A stretch of DNA of 64,000 nt from Pyrinomonadaceae bacterium (GTDB taxonomy: Bacteria > Acidobacteriota > Blastocatellia > Pyrinomonadales > Pyrinomonadaceae), in assembly GCA_019694395.1 (NCBI GenBank), contig JAIBCC010000003.1, positions 250,001 through 314,000 on the forward strand, given 5' to 3'. Positions within the stretch are counted from its first letter, which is position 1; each line of letters starts with the position of its first letter. A program made the translations under genes and the position numbers. The notes under the pieces were generated by a model. It saw only the letters and a list, made by a program, of their open reading frames with translations, searched no databases and was not told the DNA's origin. Below are positions 5,737-13,621 of the stretch, in pieces.

Positions 5737-7881
5737 TTATTTATCAAATTCTGTCAACAAAACCGCATCCCGCAACTGCTGACCGCGTGAAAGAACGATT
5801 TTTTTATTACTTGGCGACCAGGCAAAATTGAAAATGTGGTCTTTCGGCATTTGCAGAATTGGTTTTGCCTCTTTTTCGTCAAGACCTTGCCGCATAATTT
5901 GTGTGCCCTCTTCAAAACTCAATGTAAATTCAACCGCTTTGCTATCGGAAGAAAACCGAAGCGGAAAGCGGTCGCCATCCACGGAAATATATTTGACGCT
6001 TTTATCTTCAACAGAAATAATGGCGATTTCTGCGTTATATTTTTCTGAAAAATTCTGATTCGGTCGGGAATTAAAGCAACTCAGATATTTTCCGTCATTT
6101 GAAAGAGCTAAAAAAATTCCGCACTGCAAATTTTCATTTTCCAGAAAGACTTCTTCTTTTGTTTCAGCCAAATTACGCCGCATTATTTTTCCGCCTTTTG
6201 CGTCAAAATAACTGTAATAGAGCCAATTTCCGTCTGCCGTAACTTGCGGAGAACGGCGGTTTCCTTCCGATTCGTTGGTGATTTCGTTGACGTTTTCACC
6301 GTTGAGCAGAATGCGGTTGATATTCGGAAGGCGATTACGGTTGACATTGTAGTAAATGAACTTTCCATCTGAGGCAGGTGTGTTTGGCGAAACTTTTGTT
6401 TCTTTGGTTAGCTGTTTCGGTGAATGTCCTTCCGAATCAATCAGCCACAGATTTTCGACCGATTCATTTTCCGTTTGTGAACCGAAAACTATTTTTTGAT
6501 CGTCTGCCCAAGCGAGCGATAATTGCCCGAAACGATTTGTATTTCCGTTGGTTATCTGTTTTTGCTCGTTCAGATTCACTTCATCAGCAACGAACAAATT
6601 TGAATTGACGACCGATTGCAAAGCCAGAATTTTTTTGCCGTCTTCCGAAATGACCGGTTGATTGTAGGAACTTAAACCAACCGTCAGTGCTTGAGCGTCG
6701 CCATCAGGATAGGAAACTTTCCAAAGATGATAATAACGTCCGTCTTCGGAAGCTGAAACAACAAAACTTTTGCCATCGGGAAACCAGGCGGCTTGGGCTA
6801 AACGGCGAAGTCTAGGCATTTTCAACTCTTCGGCTTTTCCAGTTTCAACCTCAATCACAAAAAGCTGCCCAGCAAGACTGCCCCACCATTGATTGATATG
6901 CAGAATTTTTTTACTGTCCGGCGACCAGACCGGAGCTGTTTCAACATTAAACATTCCCGTGTAAAGCGGTTCAAAAATCTGTCTTTCCTCTTTTGTTTCT
7001 AAATTTTTGATGGTTAGCCGATTTACATCGGATTTCTCGTTTTCGTAATACGCCAGAAATTTATTGTCAGGCGAAAGACTGAACGAGGCAAAAGAATTTT
7101 CGGCAACTACGGTCGTTTCTCCGCCGAAACGGGATGTTTTTAGAATTCGAGCCGAAGAATAACGGGTTTTATTATCCCGAAAATAAAGAAAATTGCCGTC
7201 TGCCGAAAACTGCAACGAACTGAAATTTCCAACATTCAGAATTTCCAACGGAATTTCCCGATTTGAAACTAAATCCTTGAGAAAAACCTTATTTCCACGC
7301 ACAAGAGCAAGAAAATTGCCGTCGGGTGAAAGCGTGGCATTGGTCAGATTTCCAGTATTGGTCAACTGAGTGTATTTAATGCTTTCAATCTGCGGTCGCG
7401 GCGTTGGACGAAGGTAGCGGTAGGCGACTACGGAGATTAGTATTAGGGGGATGACTGCAATTGCCGTTACGGAGTAAGGAGTAAGGAGTCGGGAGTAGGG
7501 AGTAGCTTGAGGCTCAGTAGTTTTCTCCTCACTCCTCACTTCCAACTCCTCACTTGTTTTAACAATCGGCACAGTCACCCGATAACCGAGTTTTGTCTTA
7601 TTTTCAATCAGCGGTTTGCCGTTTTCATCATTGCCGAGAGCTTTGCGGATTTTGTAAATGTTTTGGGTTAGAACGCCGTCTTCAACGAAAGTATCTGCCC
7701 AGACTTTCTCAAAAATTTCTTCTTTGGAAACAAATTCTCCATTACTTTCCAAAAGTAAATTCAACAATTCAGTTTCTTTCGGAGAGAGTAAAATCAACTC
7801 GTTTTCACGCCAGAGTTTGCCTCTTTTGCCGTCGAACCTAAATTCGGCAAATTCATATAAACTATTGGTTTCATTACTCAT
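5737..7881 (-). CDS. Transmembrane winged-helix regulator with PD40 propeller (copy 1)
   Basis: 714 residues. Residues 8-106 are an OmpR/CadC-type winged helix (SPKETELLNLLLESNG, VWADTFVEDGVLTQNIYKIRKALG, GYRVTVP). A linker (110-137) encoded by heptamer repeats precedes one membrane segment at about 140-160. The rest is a TolB/PD40 beta-propeller with repeated SPDGNFLA, SPDSKKIL and FPDGKSFVV motifs, which would face the periplasm. Such one-component regulators bind DNA in the cytoplasm and sense outside the membrane. The paralogue at 9325-11520 ends with the same SRGQQLRDAVLLTEFDK. A four-fold TTGAG repeat lies 8 bp upstream of the start, so autoregulation is likely. Divergent from the secreted-protein genes. 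Confidence 0.88.
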   Translation of the reverse strand: MSNETNSLYEFAEFRFDGKRGKLWRENELILLSPKETELLNLLLESNGEFVSKEEIFEKVWADTFVEDGVLTQNIYKIRKALGNDENGKPLIENKTKLGYRVTVPIVKTSEELEVRSEEKTTEPQATPYSRLLTPYSVTAIAVIPLILISVVAYRYLRPTPRPQIESIKYTQLTNTGNLTNATLSPDGNFLALVRGNKVFLKDLVSNREIPLEILNVGNFSSLQFSADGNFLYFRDNKTRYSSARILKTSRFGGETTVVAENSFASFSLSPDNKFLAYYENEKSDVNRLTIKNLETKEERQIFEPLYTGMFNVETAPVWSPDSKKILHINQWWGSLAGQLFVIEVETGKAEELKMPRLRRLAQAAWFPDGKSFVVSASEDGRYYHLWKVSYPDGDAQALTVGLSSYNQPVISEDGKKILALQSVVNSNLFVADEVNLNEQKQITNGNTNRFGQLSLAWADDQKIVFGSQTENESVENLWLIDSEGHSPKQLTKETKVSPNTPASDGKFIYYNVNRNRLPNINRILLNGENVNEITNESEGNRRSPQVTADGNWLYYSYFDAKGGKIMRRNLAETKEEVFLENENLQCGIFLALSNDGKYLSCFNSRPNQNFSEKYNAEIAIISVEDKSVKYISVDGDRFPLRFSSDSKAVEFTLSFEEGTQIMRQGLDEKEAKPILQMPKDHIFNFAWSPSNKKIVLSRGQQLRDAVLLTEFDK
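7471..7554. repeat. Heptamer repeat array inside a coding sequence (linker, copy 1)
   Basis: GGAGTAA/GGAGTCG/GGAGTAG units in tandem (from 7471) face CTCCTCA/CTTCCAA units (from 7524), forming an inverted array with a 7-nt period. It lies wholly within the regulator gene and supplies the linker between DNA-binding domain and membrane segment without breaking the frame. Confidence 0.8.
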
Positions 7882-7888
7882 AACCGTC

Positions 7889-7930
7889 TTGAGAATTTTC
7901 TTGAGAATTTATTGAGTAAAACCTTGAGGA
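7889..7930 (+). promoter_or_regulatory. Four-fold TTGAG direct repeat (putative operator 1)
   Basis: TTGAG begins at 7889, 7901, 7912 and 7924, a spacing of 12-11-12 bp, i.e. on one face of the helix. The first two units extend to TTGAGAATTT. It lies between the divergent regulator (start 7881) and the secreted-protein gene (start 8036). The same arrangement occurs at 11529 and 15677. Tandem direct repeats at about one helical turn are typical of OmpR-type winged-helix binding. Confidence 0.65.
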
Positions 7931-8035
7931 TAATTCCGGCAAATTCATCTTATCCTCTCAGTCAACCCGACACAGCACGGAAAAACTAAACCGATGCTGA
8001 ATTTTATAACAAAAAATAAAAAGGAGAAACGCAAA

Positions 8036-8476
8036 ATGTTGAAAAGAAATTTTATCCCAATCGCAATCTTAGTTTTAGGCTTAGGAATTTCAAGTGTTTT
8101 GGGGCAAGCCGCTGACTGGGAAATTAAGCCAATGGTCAAAAAAACTAAGACTACCATCAAAAAGCCGACTGCCCAAAAATCCCAAACTTCGCAGGGAGAT
8201 CAGCCAGAATTGCAAAGAACAAACACGCGAAAGGCAGGGCAAATTATTCCAAAACAAAATTCAGATTTTTTTGATACATACGAACAAGGCACTGATGTTA
8301 AAAGCCGCAAAGCAAATTCAAACAACACTCCGCGTGGAAAAAGCAAAGCCAAATCGTCCACACGAATCACCCACGACGAGGAATTTGAGAATGTCGTCAA
8401 ACCCAAGAATTCCGCCAGAAAACCGCAACGAAAAAGTAATTTGGGCGACACCGCCACGCACGAAATCGGACATTGA
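8036..8476 (+). CDS. Small secreted cationic protein A (THEIGH C-terminus)
   Basis: 146 residues from the ATG at 8036, chosen for AAAAAGGAGAAA upstream. Signal peptide about 1-23 (IAILVLGLGISSVLGQ). The mature chain is Lys/Arg/Ser/Thr-rich and low in complexity, ending NLGDTATHEIGH. That ending recurs nearly unchanged in protein D (11667-12179). HEIGH looks like a zinc-protease motif, but there is no surrounding fold and in this protein it is the very end. Role unknown; binding of polyanions at the cell surface is a guess. First of three closely spaced genes divergent from the PD40 regulator. Confidence 0.7.
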   Translation: MLKRNFIPIAILVLGLGISSVLGQAADWEIKPMVKKTKTTIKKPTAQKSQTSQGDQPELQRTNTRKAGQIIPKQNSDFFDTYEQGTDVKSRKANSNNTPRGKSKAKSSTRITHDEEFENVVKPKNSARKPQRKSNLGDTATHEIGH

Positions 8477-8537
8477 GAATTTTATGAATCAGGGGCGGTT
8501 TAATAAGCTGCCAAGAAAATAAAAGGAGAAAAAGAAA

Positions 8538-8831
8538 ATGAAAAAGTTAATATTTATCGCAATTGCAGCAATCGGAATTTTATTCGTCGGAAACACCTTT
8601 GGACAAATAGAAGAAATGAAGCTTCCGAAAAACCGAAAAGCTAAAGCCGGCACAGTAAAACGCACTAATACCGGCAGTTCATCGAGATTAAAAAGACCGA
8701 GTCCAAAAGCCTTCACCAGTATCCAGCATGAATACTGGCGTTCCCCTAAAACCAATAATTCCTCCAAAGCGAGAAAACAACCGCAAAAGAGAAGCACCCA
8801 GAAACGACAATATAAACCGCTTTCTTTTTAA
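8538..8831 (+). CDS. Small secreted cationic protein B
   Basis: 97 residues. Signal peptide FIAIAAIGILFVGNTFGQ; mature part strongly basic (KNRKAKAGTVKRTN, QKRSTQKRQYKP). AAAAGGAGAAAAAG precedes the ATG. It shares the signal-peptide ending (FGQ) and composition of its neighbours but none of the longer shared modules. Third-party homology not recognised. It lies 61 bp after protein A and is probably cotranscribed. Confidence 0.65.
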   Translation: MKKLIFIAIAAIGILFVGNTFGQIEEMKLPKNRKAKAGTVKRTNTGSSSRLKRPSPKAFTSIQHEYWRSPKTNNSSKARKQPQKRSTQKRQYKPLSF

Positions 8832-8891
8832 GTAATCAAAGGGGGGGTGAGAAATCATCGCCTTTCAAACTAAAAGTAGGAAGGTGAAACT

Positions 8892-9260
8892 ATGAAAAAC
8901 TTGATCGCAATCGCAATTTTAATGTTAGGCGGAATTTTTACAAGTAATGTTTTCGGACAACTTATGCCAACAACAGCGGGAGTTAAATCGCAAAGAAAAG
9001 TTCCAGCGGCGAAAGTCAAACCAAATTCAGGAAAATCCGCTCAAACGCAACGCCGCCCAAACCCGATAGGAATTTGGGGAATGGAAACATCGTTTGGCAA
9101 TGTAGTTGGAAAAACGACAAATCAAAAAACGCAAAATCAAAATTGGTCTGATGCGACCGGACATTTTGATCTTGTTAAATCAAAAAGTAAATCAGTAACC
9201 GTTCCTAAAATGGACGGAAGCAGCAAAGAAAATGCCAGATCAAAAAGAAGAAAACATTAA
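8892..9260 (+). CDS. Small secreted cationic protein C (DATGHFD module)
   Basis: 122 residues. Signal peptide ends VFGQ at about residue 23. The mature part contains IGIWGMETSF and then WSDATGHFDLVKSKSKS, both of which recur in the otherwise different protein F (15324-15665), and ends in the basic tail RSKRRKH. TAGGAAGGTG precedes the ATG. No known family. A compact terminator follows 42 bp after the stop, closing the A-B-C transcript. Confidence 0.65.
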   Translation: MKNLIAIAILMLGGIFTSNVFGQLMPTTAGVKSQRKVPAAKVKPNSGKSAQTQRRPNPIGIWGMETSFGNVVGKTTNQKTQNQNWSDATGHFDLVKSKSKSVTVPKMDGSSKENARSKRRKH

Positions 9261-9301
9261 AAACTGAATCTAAACTAACTTGATTCAACAATAAAAATGG
9301 C

Positions 9302-9327
9302 GGCGAGCAATCTTCGCCTTTTTTTTA
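9302..9327 (+). terminator. Terminator of the A-B-C secreted-protein transcript
   Basis: GGCGA (9302-9306) pairs with TCGCC (9314-9318) around a 7-nt loop, followed by eight Ts. It abuts the stop codon of the convergent regulator gene. Confidence 0.75.
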
Positions 9328-11520
9328 TTTATCAAATTCAGTCAGTAAAACCGCATCCCGCAACTGCTGACCGCGCGAAATCGCTAATTTTTTTCCGTCC
9401 TTTGACCACGCAAAATTAAATATTCTGCCATCGGGAATTGTATAGATCGGTTTCGGCTCGCTGCCGTCGAAAGCTTGGCGGACTATCTGCGTTCCGTCCG
9501 TGTCGGCAAGAATATAATCAAGCATTCGGCTGTCGGACGAAAAACGGCGAATTGGCGGGATTATCGAAACGGGAAACATTTTTATGTCGTTCGGATTTTC
9601 GGTAGAAACAACTAACATCGGGGCGTTGTATTTATCCATCTGCAAATTTTTGATAGACATTCTGAAAAATGAGATGAACTTGTTGTCCGGCGAAAGCTCC
9701 ATAAAAGGCGCGGCGGGATATTCGGGATTATTAAAAAAGATTTCTTCTTTATTGTTCGCCAGATCAAAGCGGCGAATACTTTTTTCATCCTTGCCCGTAA
9801 AGGTGTAATAAACGTATCTGCCGTCATTGCTGACGCGCGGTGATTGTCGATGCGCTCCGGTTTCGTTGGTCAGCGGTTTAATTTCTTTACCATCGGCGGT
9901 CATCTGAAAAACATTGGAAAAACCATTCACCGCAGCCGTGAAATAGACGAATTTTCCATCCGAAGTCGGGAAGCGTAGGGAAACATTTGATTCATTAGGA
10001 ACTTGAATTTTTGAATTATCAGCAAGATTAAGAATCGTCAAATTTTCGACCGGATTTTGTTCGCTCTGAACTGAATAGATAAATTTTTGTTCATCAATCC
10101 AATTCAAAGCCGTCTGTCCGAAATTATTTTGATTGCCGAAGGTTATTTGCTTTTGTTCATTGAGATTTTCGGCGTTCGCCACAAAAAGATTGGAACTTTC
10201 ATTCATCTGAACGGCTAAAACTTTTTTGCCATCCGCCGAAATTGAAATTTTGCCGTAATTGAGTAAACCGTTGGTGGCGGACTGAACCTCGCCGTCAGGA
10301 TAAAAAACCTTCCAAAGGTGCATATAAGAACTTCCTTCGCTGGCGGAAACAAAGAAACTTTTGCCATCGGGAAGCCACGCAGCCTGTTCAAAACGCTTGA
10401 GTTTATCAACTTTTACAGGCGTAATTTTTTCGTCCGCCAGATTAAGCATTAAAAGCTGATTGCCAACTGATGCGCTCACTCCAAATGTCGCGTTGTTGAC
10501 GGTGTAAATGATCTTATTGCCGTCGGGTGACCACGCGGGCGCACAATTTACGCACAAAGCAGTCGGCGGTTCAAGAGCGGTAAACTCTTTTTCTTCTTTA
10601 GTTTCGAGATTAAGAACGATCAGTTTCATTCCATCCTGTTGCTCGCTCATAAACTTAAAATAAGCCAGCTTTTTTCCATCGGGTGAAAGACTGAACGAAG
10701 CCCAGGTTTTATCGGCAATCAACTCTTTTTCACCGCCGAAGCGCGAAACCTTAAAGATTTTGGCAAAAGTATTGAAAATCTTTTTGCCGCGAAAATATAA
10801 AAAATTGCCGTCAAGCGAAAACTGCAATGTGCCGAATGAGTCAACGTTTGGAATTTCGAGCTTGATGTCTTTTCCCGAAGCCACATCTTTCAAAAAAACA
10901 TCATTACCTCTCACCAAAGCCGCAAAATTTCCATCGGGCGAAAGTGCCGCATTTGATAAATTTCCGGCATCGGTCAGTCGTGTGAATTTAACATTCTCAA
11001 TTGGTTTGCGAATTGGCGAACGAAAGTATAGATAGCCAATGGCGGCAAGTAAAATTAGGGCGATAATCAGTAAGGAGTAGGGAGTAAGGAGTAGGGAGTA
11101 AAGAGCAGTTGGAGATTTGGGTGCACTCTCCTGACTTTTCAGATCTAACTCCTCAACAGTTTTCTCCTCACTCCCAACTCCTAACTCCCCACTTGTTTTT
11201 ACAATCGGCACCGTTACCCGATAACCGAACCTGGTTTTATTTTCAATTAACGGAAATCCGTCTGAATCATTGCCTAAGGCTTTTCGGAGTGTATAAATAT
11301 TTTGGGTTAAAACACCGTCCTCAACAAAAGTTCCTGCCCAAATATTTTCAAAAATTTCTTCTTTTGAAACAAATTCGCCATTTCGTTTTAAGAGTAGTCC
11401 GAGAAGTTCCAAAGCTTTTGGTGAAATCGAAATTAACTCATCATTTTTCCAAAGTTTATTCTTTTTGCAATCGAACTTGAATTCGGCAAATTTATATAAA
11501 CTATTGATTTCATTATTCAT
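9325..11520 (-). CDS. Transmembrane winged-helix regulator with PD40 propeller (copy 2)
   Basis: 731 residues, same layout as copy 1: winged helix at 8-106 (SPKALELLGLLLKRNG, DGVLTQNIYTLRKALG), heptamer-encoded linker at 110-151, one membrane segment around 150-170, then a PD40 propeller with SPDGNFAALV, SPDGKKLAYF and SPDGNKIIYT. The N-terminal and C-terminal ends are the most conserved parts between the copies, and the propeller has diverged, so the two probably bind similar DNA but sense different signals. A TTGAG array lies 9 bp upstream. The intergenic DNA on its 5' side is a duplicate of that of copy 1, pointing to tandem duplication of the whole module. Confidence 0.88.
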   Translation of the reverse strand: MNNEINSLYKFAEFKFDCKKNKLWKNDELISISPKALELLGLLLKRNGEFVSKEEIFENIWAGTFVEDGVLTQNIYTLRKALGNDSDGFPLIENKTRFGYRVTVPIVKTSGELGVGSEEKTVEELDLKSQESAPKSPTALYSLLLTPYSLLIIALILLAAIGYLYFRSPIRKPIENVKFTRLTDAGNLSNAALSPDGNFAALVRGNDVFLKDVASGKDIKLEIPNVDSFGTLQFSLDGNFLYFRGKKIFNTFAKIFKVSRFGGEKELIADKTWASFSLSPDGKKLAYFKFMSEQQDGMKLIVLNLETKEEKEFTALEPPTALCVNCAPAWSPDGNKIIYTVNNATFGVSASVGNQLLMLNLADEKITPVKVDKLKRFEQAAWLPDGKSFFVSASEGSSYMHLWKVFYPDGEVQSATNGLLNYGKISISADGKKVLAVQMNESSNLFVANAENLNEQKQITFGNQNNFGQTALNWIDEQKFIYSVQSEQNPVENLTILNLADNSKIQVPNESNVSLRFPTSDGKFVYFTAAVNGFSNVFQMTADGKEIKPLTNETGAHRQSPRVSNDGRYVYYTFTGKDEKSIRRFDLANNKEEIFFNNPEYPAAPFMELSPDNKFISFFRMSIKNLQMDKYNAPMLVVSTENPNDIKMFPVSIIPPIRRFSSDSRMLDYILADTDGTQIVRQAFDGSEPKPIYTIPDGRIFNFAWSKDGKKLAISRGQQLRDAVLLTEFDK
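11069..11192. repeat. Heptamer repeat array inside a coding sequence (linker, copy 2)
   Basis: TAAGGAG/TAGGGAG units from 11069 face CTCCTCA/CTCCCAA/CTCCTAA/CTCCCCA units ending at 11192. It occupies the same place in the protein as in copy 1 (from residue 110) but is 40 bp longer. Confidence 0.8.
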
Positions 11521-11528
11521 AAATGCTT

Positions 11529-11569
11529 TTGAGAATTTTTGAGAATTTTTGAGCGAAACTTTGAGAATA
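11529..11569 (+). promoter_or_regulatory. Four-fold TTGAG direct repeat (putative operator 2)
   Basis: TTGAG begins at 11529, 11539, 11549 and 11561 (spacing 10-10-12). The first, second and fourth units extend to TTGAGAAT. It lies between the second regulator and the gene for secreted protein D. From here to the D ribosome binding site the sequence parallels that of the first copy (shared ACCGATGCTGAATTTTATAA). Confidence 0.65.
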
Positions 11570-11666
11570 CTTTTCGCAAATTCGTTTTATCCTCACAGTC
11601 AACCCAACACAGCACAGGTAAAACTTAACCGATGCTGAATTTTATAACAAAAAGGAGAAAACAAAA

Positions 11667-12179
11667 ATGTTAAATAAAACTTTATTCGCAATCATAATCG
11701 CAATGTTGGGTTTAGTAATGGCAAACAGCGCATTCGGACAATGGCATCCCGAAATTGACAGAGTTAAATCGCCAAGGGATGTCGCATCAGGACAAGCCAC
11801 AGGTATCAAGTCGCCGCGTGATGTCGCTAGTGGACAAGTCAAATCTCAAAGCAATGCAAAAACACAAAAACCGAATGCAGGTTTTATGGATTATACCGAT
11901 GATGCGTGTAGTGTTTGCGACGGCAAAATCAAAGCAACAGCAATCAAAAGCCCACGTGATGTGGCTACGGGGCAAGCAACGGGAAAAAGACAACATGAAC
12001 CGATTCAAGCACAGGATAAATTGGGCAACTTTGAAATCCAAGACATTAAATCGCCAAGAGATGCTGCCAGCGGACAGGCAACCGGAAAAAGACAATATGA
12101 ACCTGTCAGAAACTACAATTTGGGCGACACCGCAACGCACGAAGTCGGACACAAACAAAGAAAGAGGGACAAAAATTAA
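11667..12179 (+). CDS. Small secreted protein D with four SPRD repeats
   Basis: 170 residues. Signal peptide ends AFGQ (about residue 25). Mature part starts QWHPEIDRVK, as in protein E, and holds four copies of (I/V)KSPRDxA(S/T)GQ; two of them continue ATGKRQ(H/Y)EP. Between repeats two and three lies DACSVCDG, a possible Cys pair. The C-terminus NLGDTATHEVGH matches protein A. From memory, SPRDAASG..TGKRQHKP-type sequences occur in some Hcp-like tube proteins, which may hint at a beta-hairpin element; this needs a search. Start supported by AAAAAGGAGAAAA. Divergent from regulator copy 2. Confidence 0.7.
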   Translation: MLNKTLFAIIIAMLGLVMANSAFGQWHPEIDRVKSPRDVASGQATGIKSPRDVASGQVKSQSNAKTQKPNAGFMDYTDDACSVCDGKIKATAIKSPRDVATGQATGKRQHEPIQAQDKLGNFEIQDIKSPRDAASGQATGKRQYEPVRNYNLGDTATHEVGHKQRKRDKN

Positions 12180-12194
12180 TGAAATTAAGTTGGT

Positions 12195-12221
12195 AGGTGG
12201 GCGGCTTATTGCCGCCCGACC
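12195..12221. other. GC-rich hairpin after protein D
   Basis: GGGCGGC (12199-12205) is perfectly complementary to GCCGCCC (12211-12217) around a 5-nt loop. There is no T-run, so termination is not certain; an RNA 3'-end stabiliser is possible. The following 210 bp to the next gene show no other recognisable element. Confidence 0.5.
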
Positions 12222-12435
12222 AAAATGAACATTATTATTACAAGTGATAAACGTCAACAAAATTGCGAACACCAAAGTTAAACGTCCAAAAATAATTGTC
12301 GGAGTTGAATCGGTGGATAGGTGGGAGATCGGTTGAAAAGAAATACTAAAAAACTATAAAAACAAGCGTAGTTCAGGCAAAAGAATGCAATAATTCAATT
12401 CAATAAAGCCTATTAACCAATTGGAGAAAAAGAAA

Positions 12436-13530
12436 ATGGTAAAAAAGAAAATATCAATCATCGTTTTTACAACGCTAATTTTAGTCGTTGCTTTAGTTAG
12501 CTATAATCATCTGGTTAAAGCCGAAGGATTTGTAAACTTTGAAATGTTTGATTCCTGCAAAAATGTTACTTTTCGCGTGACCAACAACCGCAACGTAGCG
12601 ATTGAAGTCAAACAAATCAAGTATTACAACGCCAGCAAAGGTAAATGGAAAACTGAAGATATTGGTGGCGCGAATGCTCGTTGTGAACGTGGTGCAAGCT
12701 GCACGATAGGCGGCAGTTCGTTTAATTATAACGGCGAAGATTTAGCTGATGCCGAAGGCGACAGGTTAACCAAAATAGTTTTTATTTTTGAAGATGTCAA
12801 CAGCAATACGCGTTACCAAAGCCAGGAATTTTTACCAACTGACCCGGTTTGCCGGGTAGATAAAGAATATGGACACGGACAAGGTTGGACACTCAACGGA
12901 ACTTCTGATGCGAGTAGTCAAAACAGTTCAAACGGGCTTGGCGATGAGTGTAAAAACGTCTCTTTTTTGGTTAAAAACAACACTAATCAATATGCTATCT
13001 ACATCACCAAGGTCAAATATTTTAACCGCAACAGCGGAAACTGGAAAACCGAAAACGTCAGCGAAGTGCGTTGCGACCAAGGCGTGACTTGCACCGTCGG
13101 CGGACAAGACGATCTTGCTGATGCGAAAGATGACGACATTACTAAAATCTCGTTTATCTACAATTATTATCTTCCCAATACGGTCGCTAAAAAAAGCGAA
13201 AATAAAGAAAGTAAAGTCTTTAACCCGTCAAGCCCGAAATGCACCGAGGGCAAGATTTACGGGACAGGGCAAGGTTGGGCTATCGGAAATGCGGGGACTT
13301 CCACACCTTCAGTCAATTCAGGAACTGCGACTTCAAATTCAAATTCCTCGACTTCGACCTCAACCAACTCGAATTCAAATACACCTTCTGTCAATGCCAA
13401 CAGCGGCACGATGAGCAACAACGGAATTAACCAAACTCCAAAAGTCAAAACAGGGACGATGACAACTACTACTATTCAGACTACTAATCGGCAGACGAAC
13501 AAAACAAAACGCAAAAATAAAAAGCCCTAG
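12436..13530 (+). CDS. Secreted protein G with two cysteine-paired repeat domains
   Basis: 364 residues from the ATG at 12436 (GGAG 11 bp upstream; a TTG at 12421 is the alternative). N-terminal signal/anchor sequence (SIIVFTTLILVVALVSYNHL). Two homologous domains of about 110 residues follow (about 38-150 and 173-285). Each begins with C-K-N-V, has KxxKYYN/KYFN..G.WKTE, then C-x(4)-C, D-L-A-D-A, and ends C....YG.GQGW. A Ser/Thr/Asn-rich region (290-350) and a basic end KRKNKKP complete it. The pattern suggests a disulfide-bonded extracellular adhesive or binding domain. No known family recognised. Paralogue of the next gene. Confidence 0.7.
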   Translation: MVKKKISIIVFTTLILVVALVSYNHLVKAEGFVNFEMFDSCKNVTFRVTNNRNVAIEVKQIKYYNASKGKWKTEDIGGANARCERGASCTIGGSSFNYNGEDLADAEGDRLTKIVFIFEDVNSNTRYQSQEFLPTDPVCRVDKEYGHGQGWTLNGTSDASSQNSSNGLGDECKNVSFLVKNNTNQYAIYITKVKYFNRNSGNWKTENVSEVRCDQGVTCTVGGQDDLADAKDDDITKISFIYNYYLPNTVAKKSENKESKVFNPSSPKCTEGKIYGTGQGWAIGNAGTSTPSVNSGTATSNSNSSTSTSTNSNSNTPSVNANSGTMSNNGINQTPKVKTGTMTTTTIQTTNRQTNKTKRKNKKP

Positions 13531-13621
13531 TTTTGAATAAAGAGAACTCCCACATCTCAAATTTTTGCAGATCTATTACGGAAATTAGAATAAATTTGGA
13601 TAGCAAACGGAGAAAACAATA

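Noticed and set aside
7471..11192. Heptamer arrays as CRISPR repeats
   Set aside because: Units are tandem, degenerate and only 7 nt with no spacers; no cas genes are present.
8036..12179. HEIGH/HEVGH in proteins A and D as a zinc metalloprotease active site
   Set aside because: The motif lies at the extreme C-terminus of low-complexity chains with no protease fold or third ligand.
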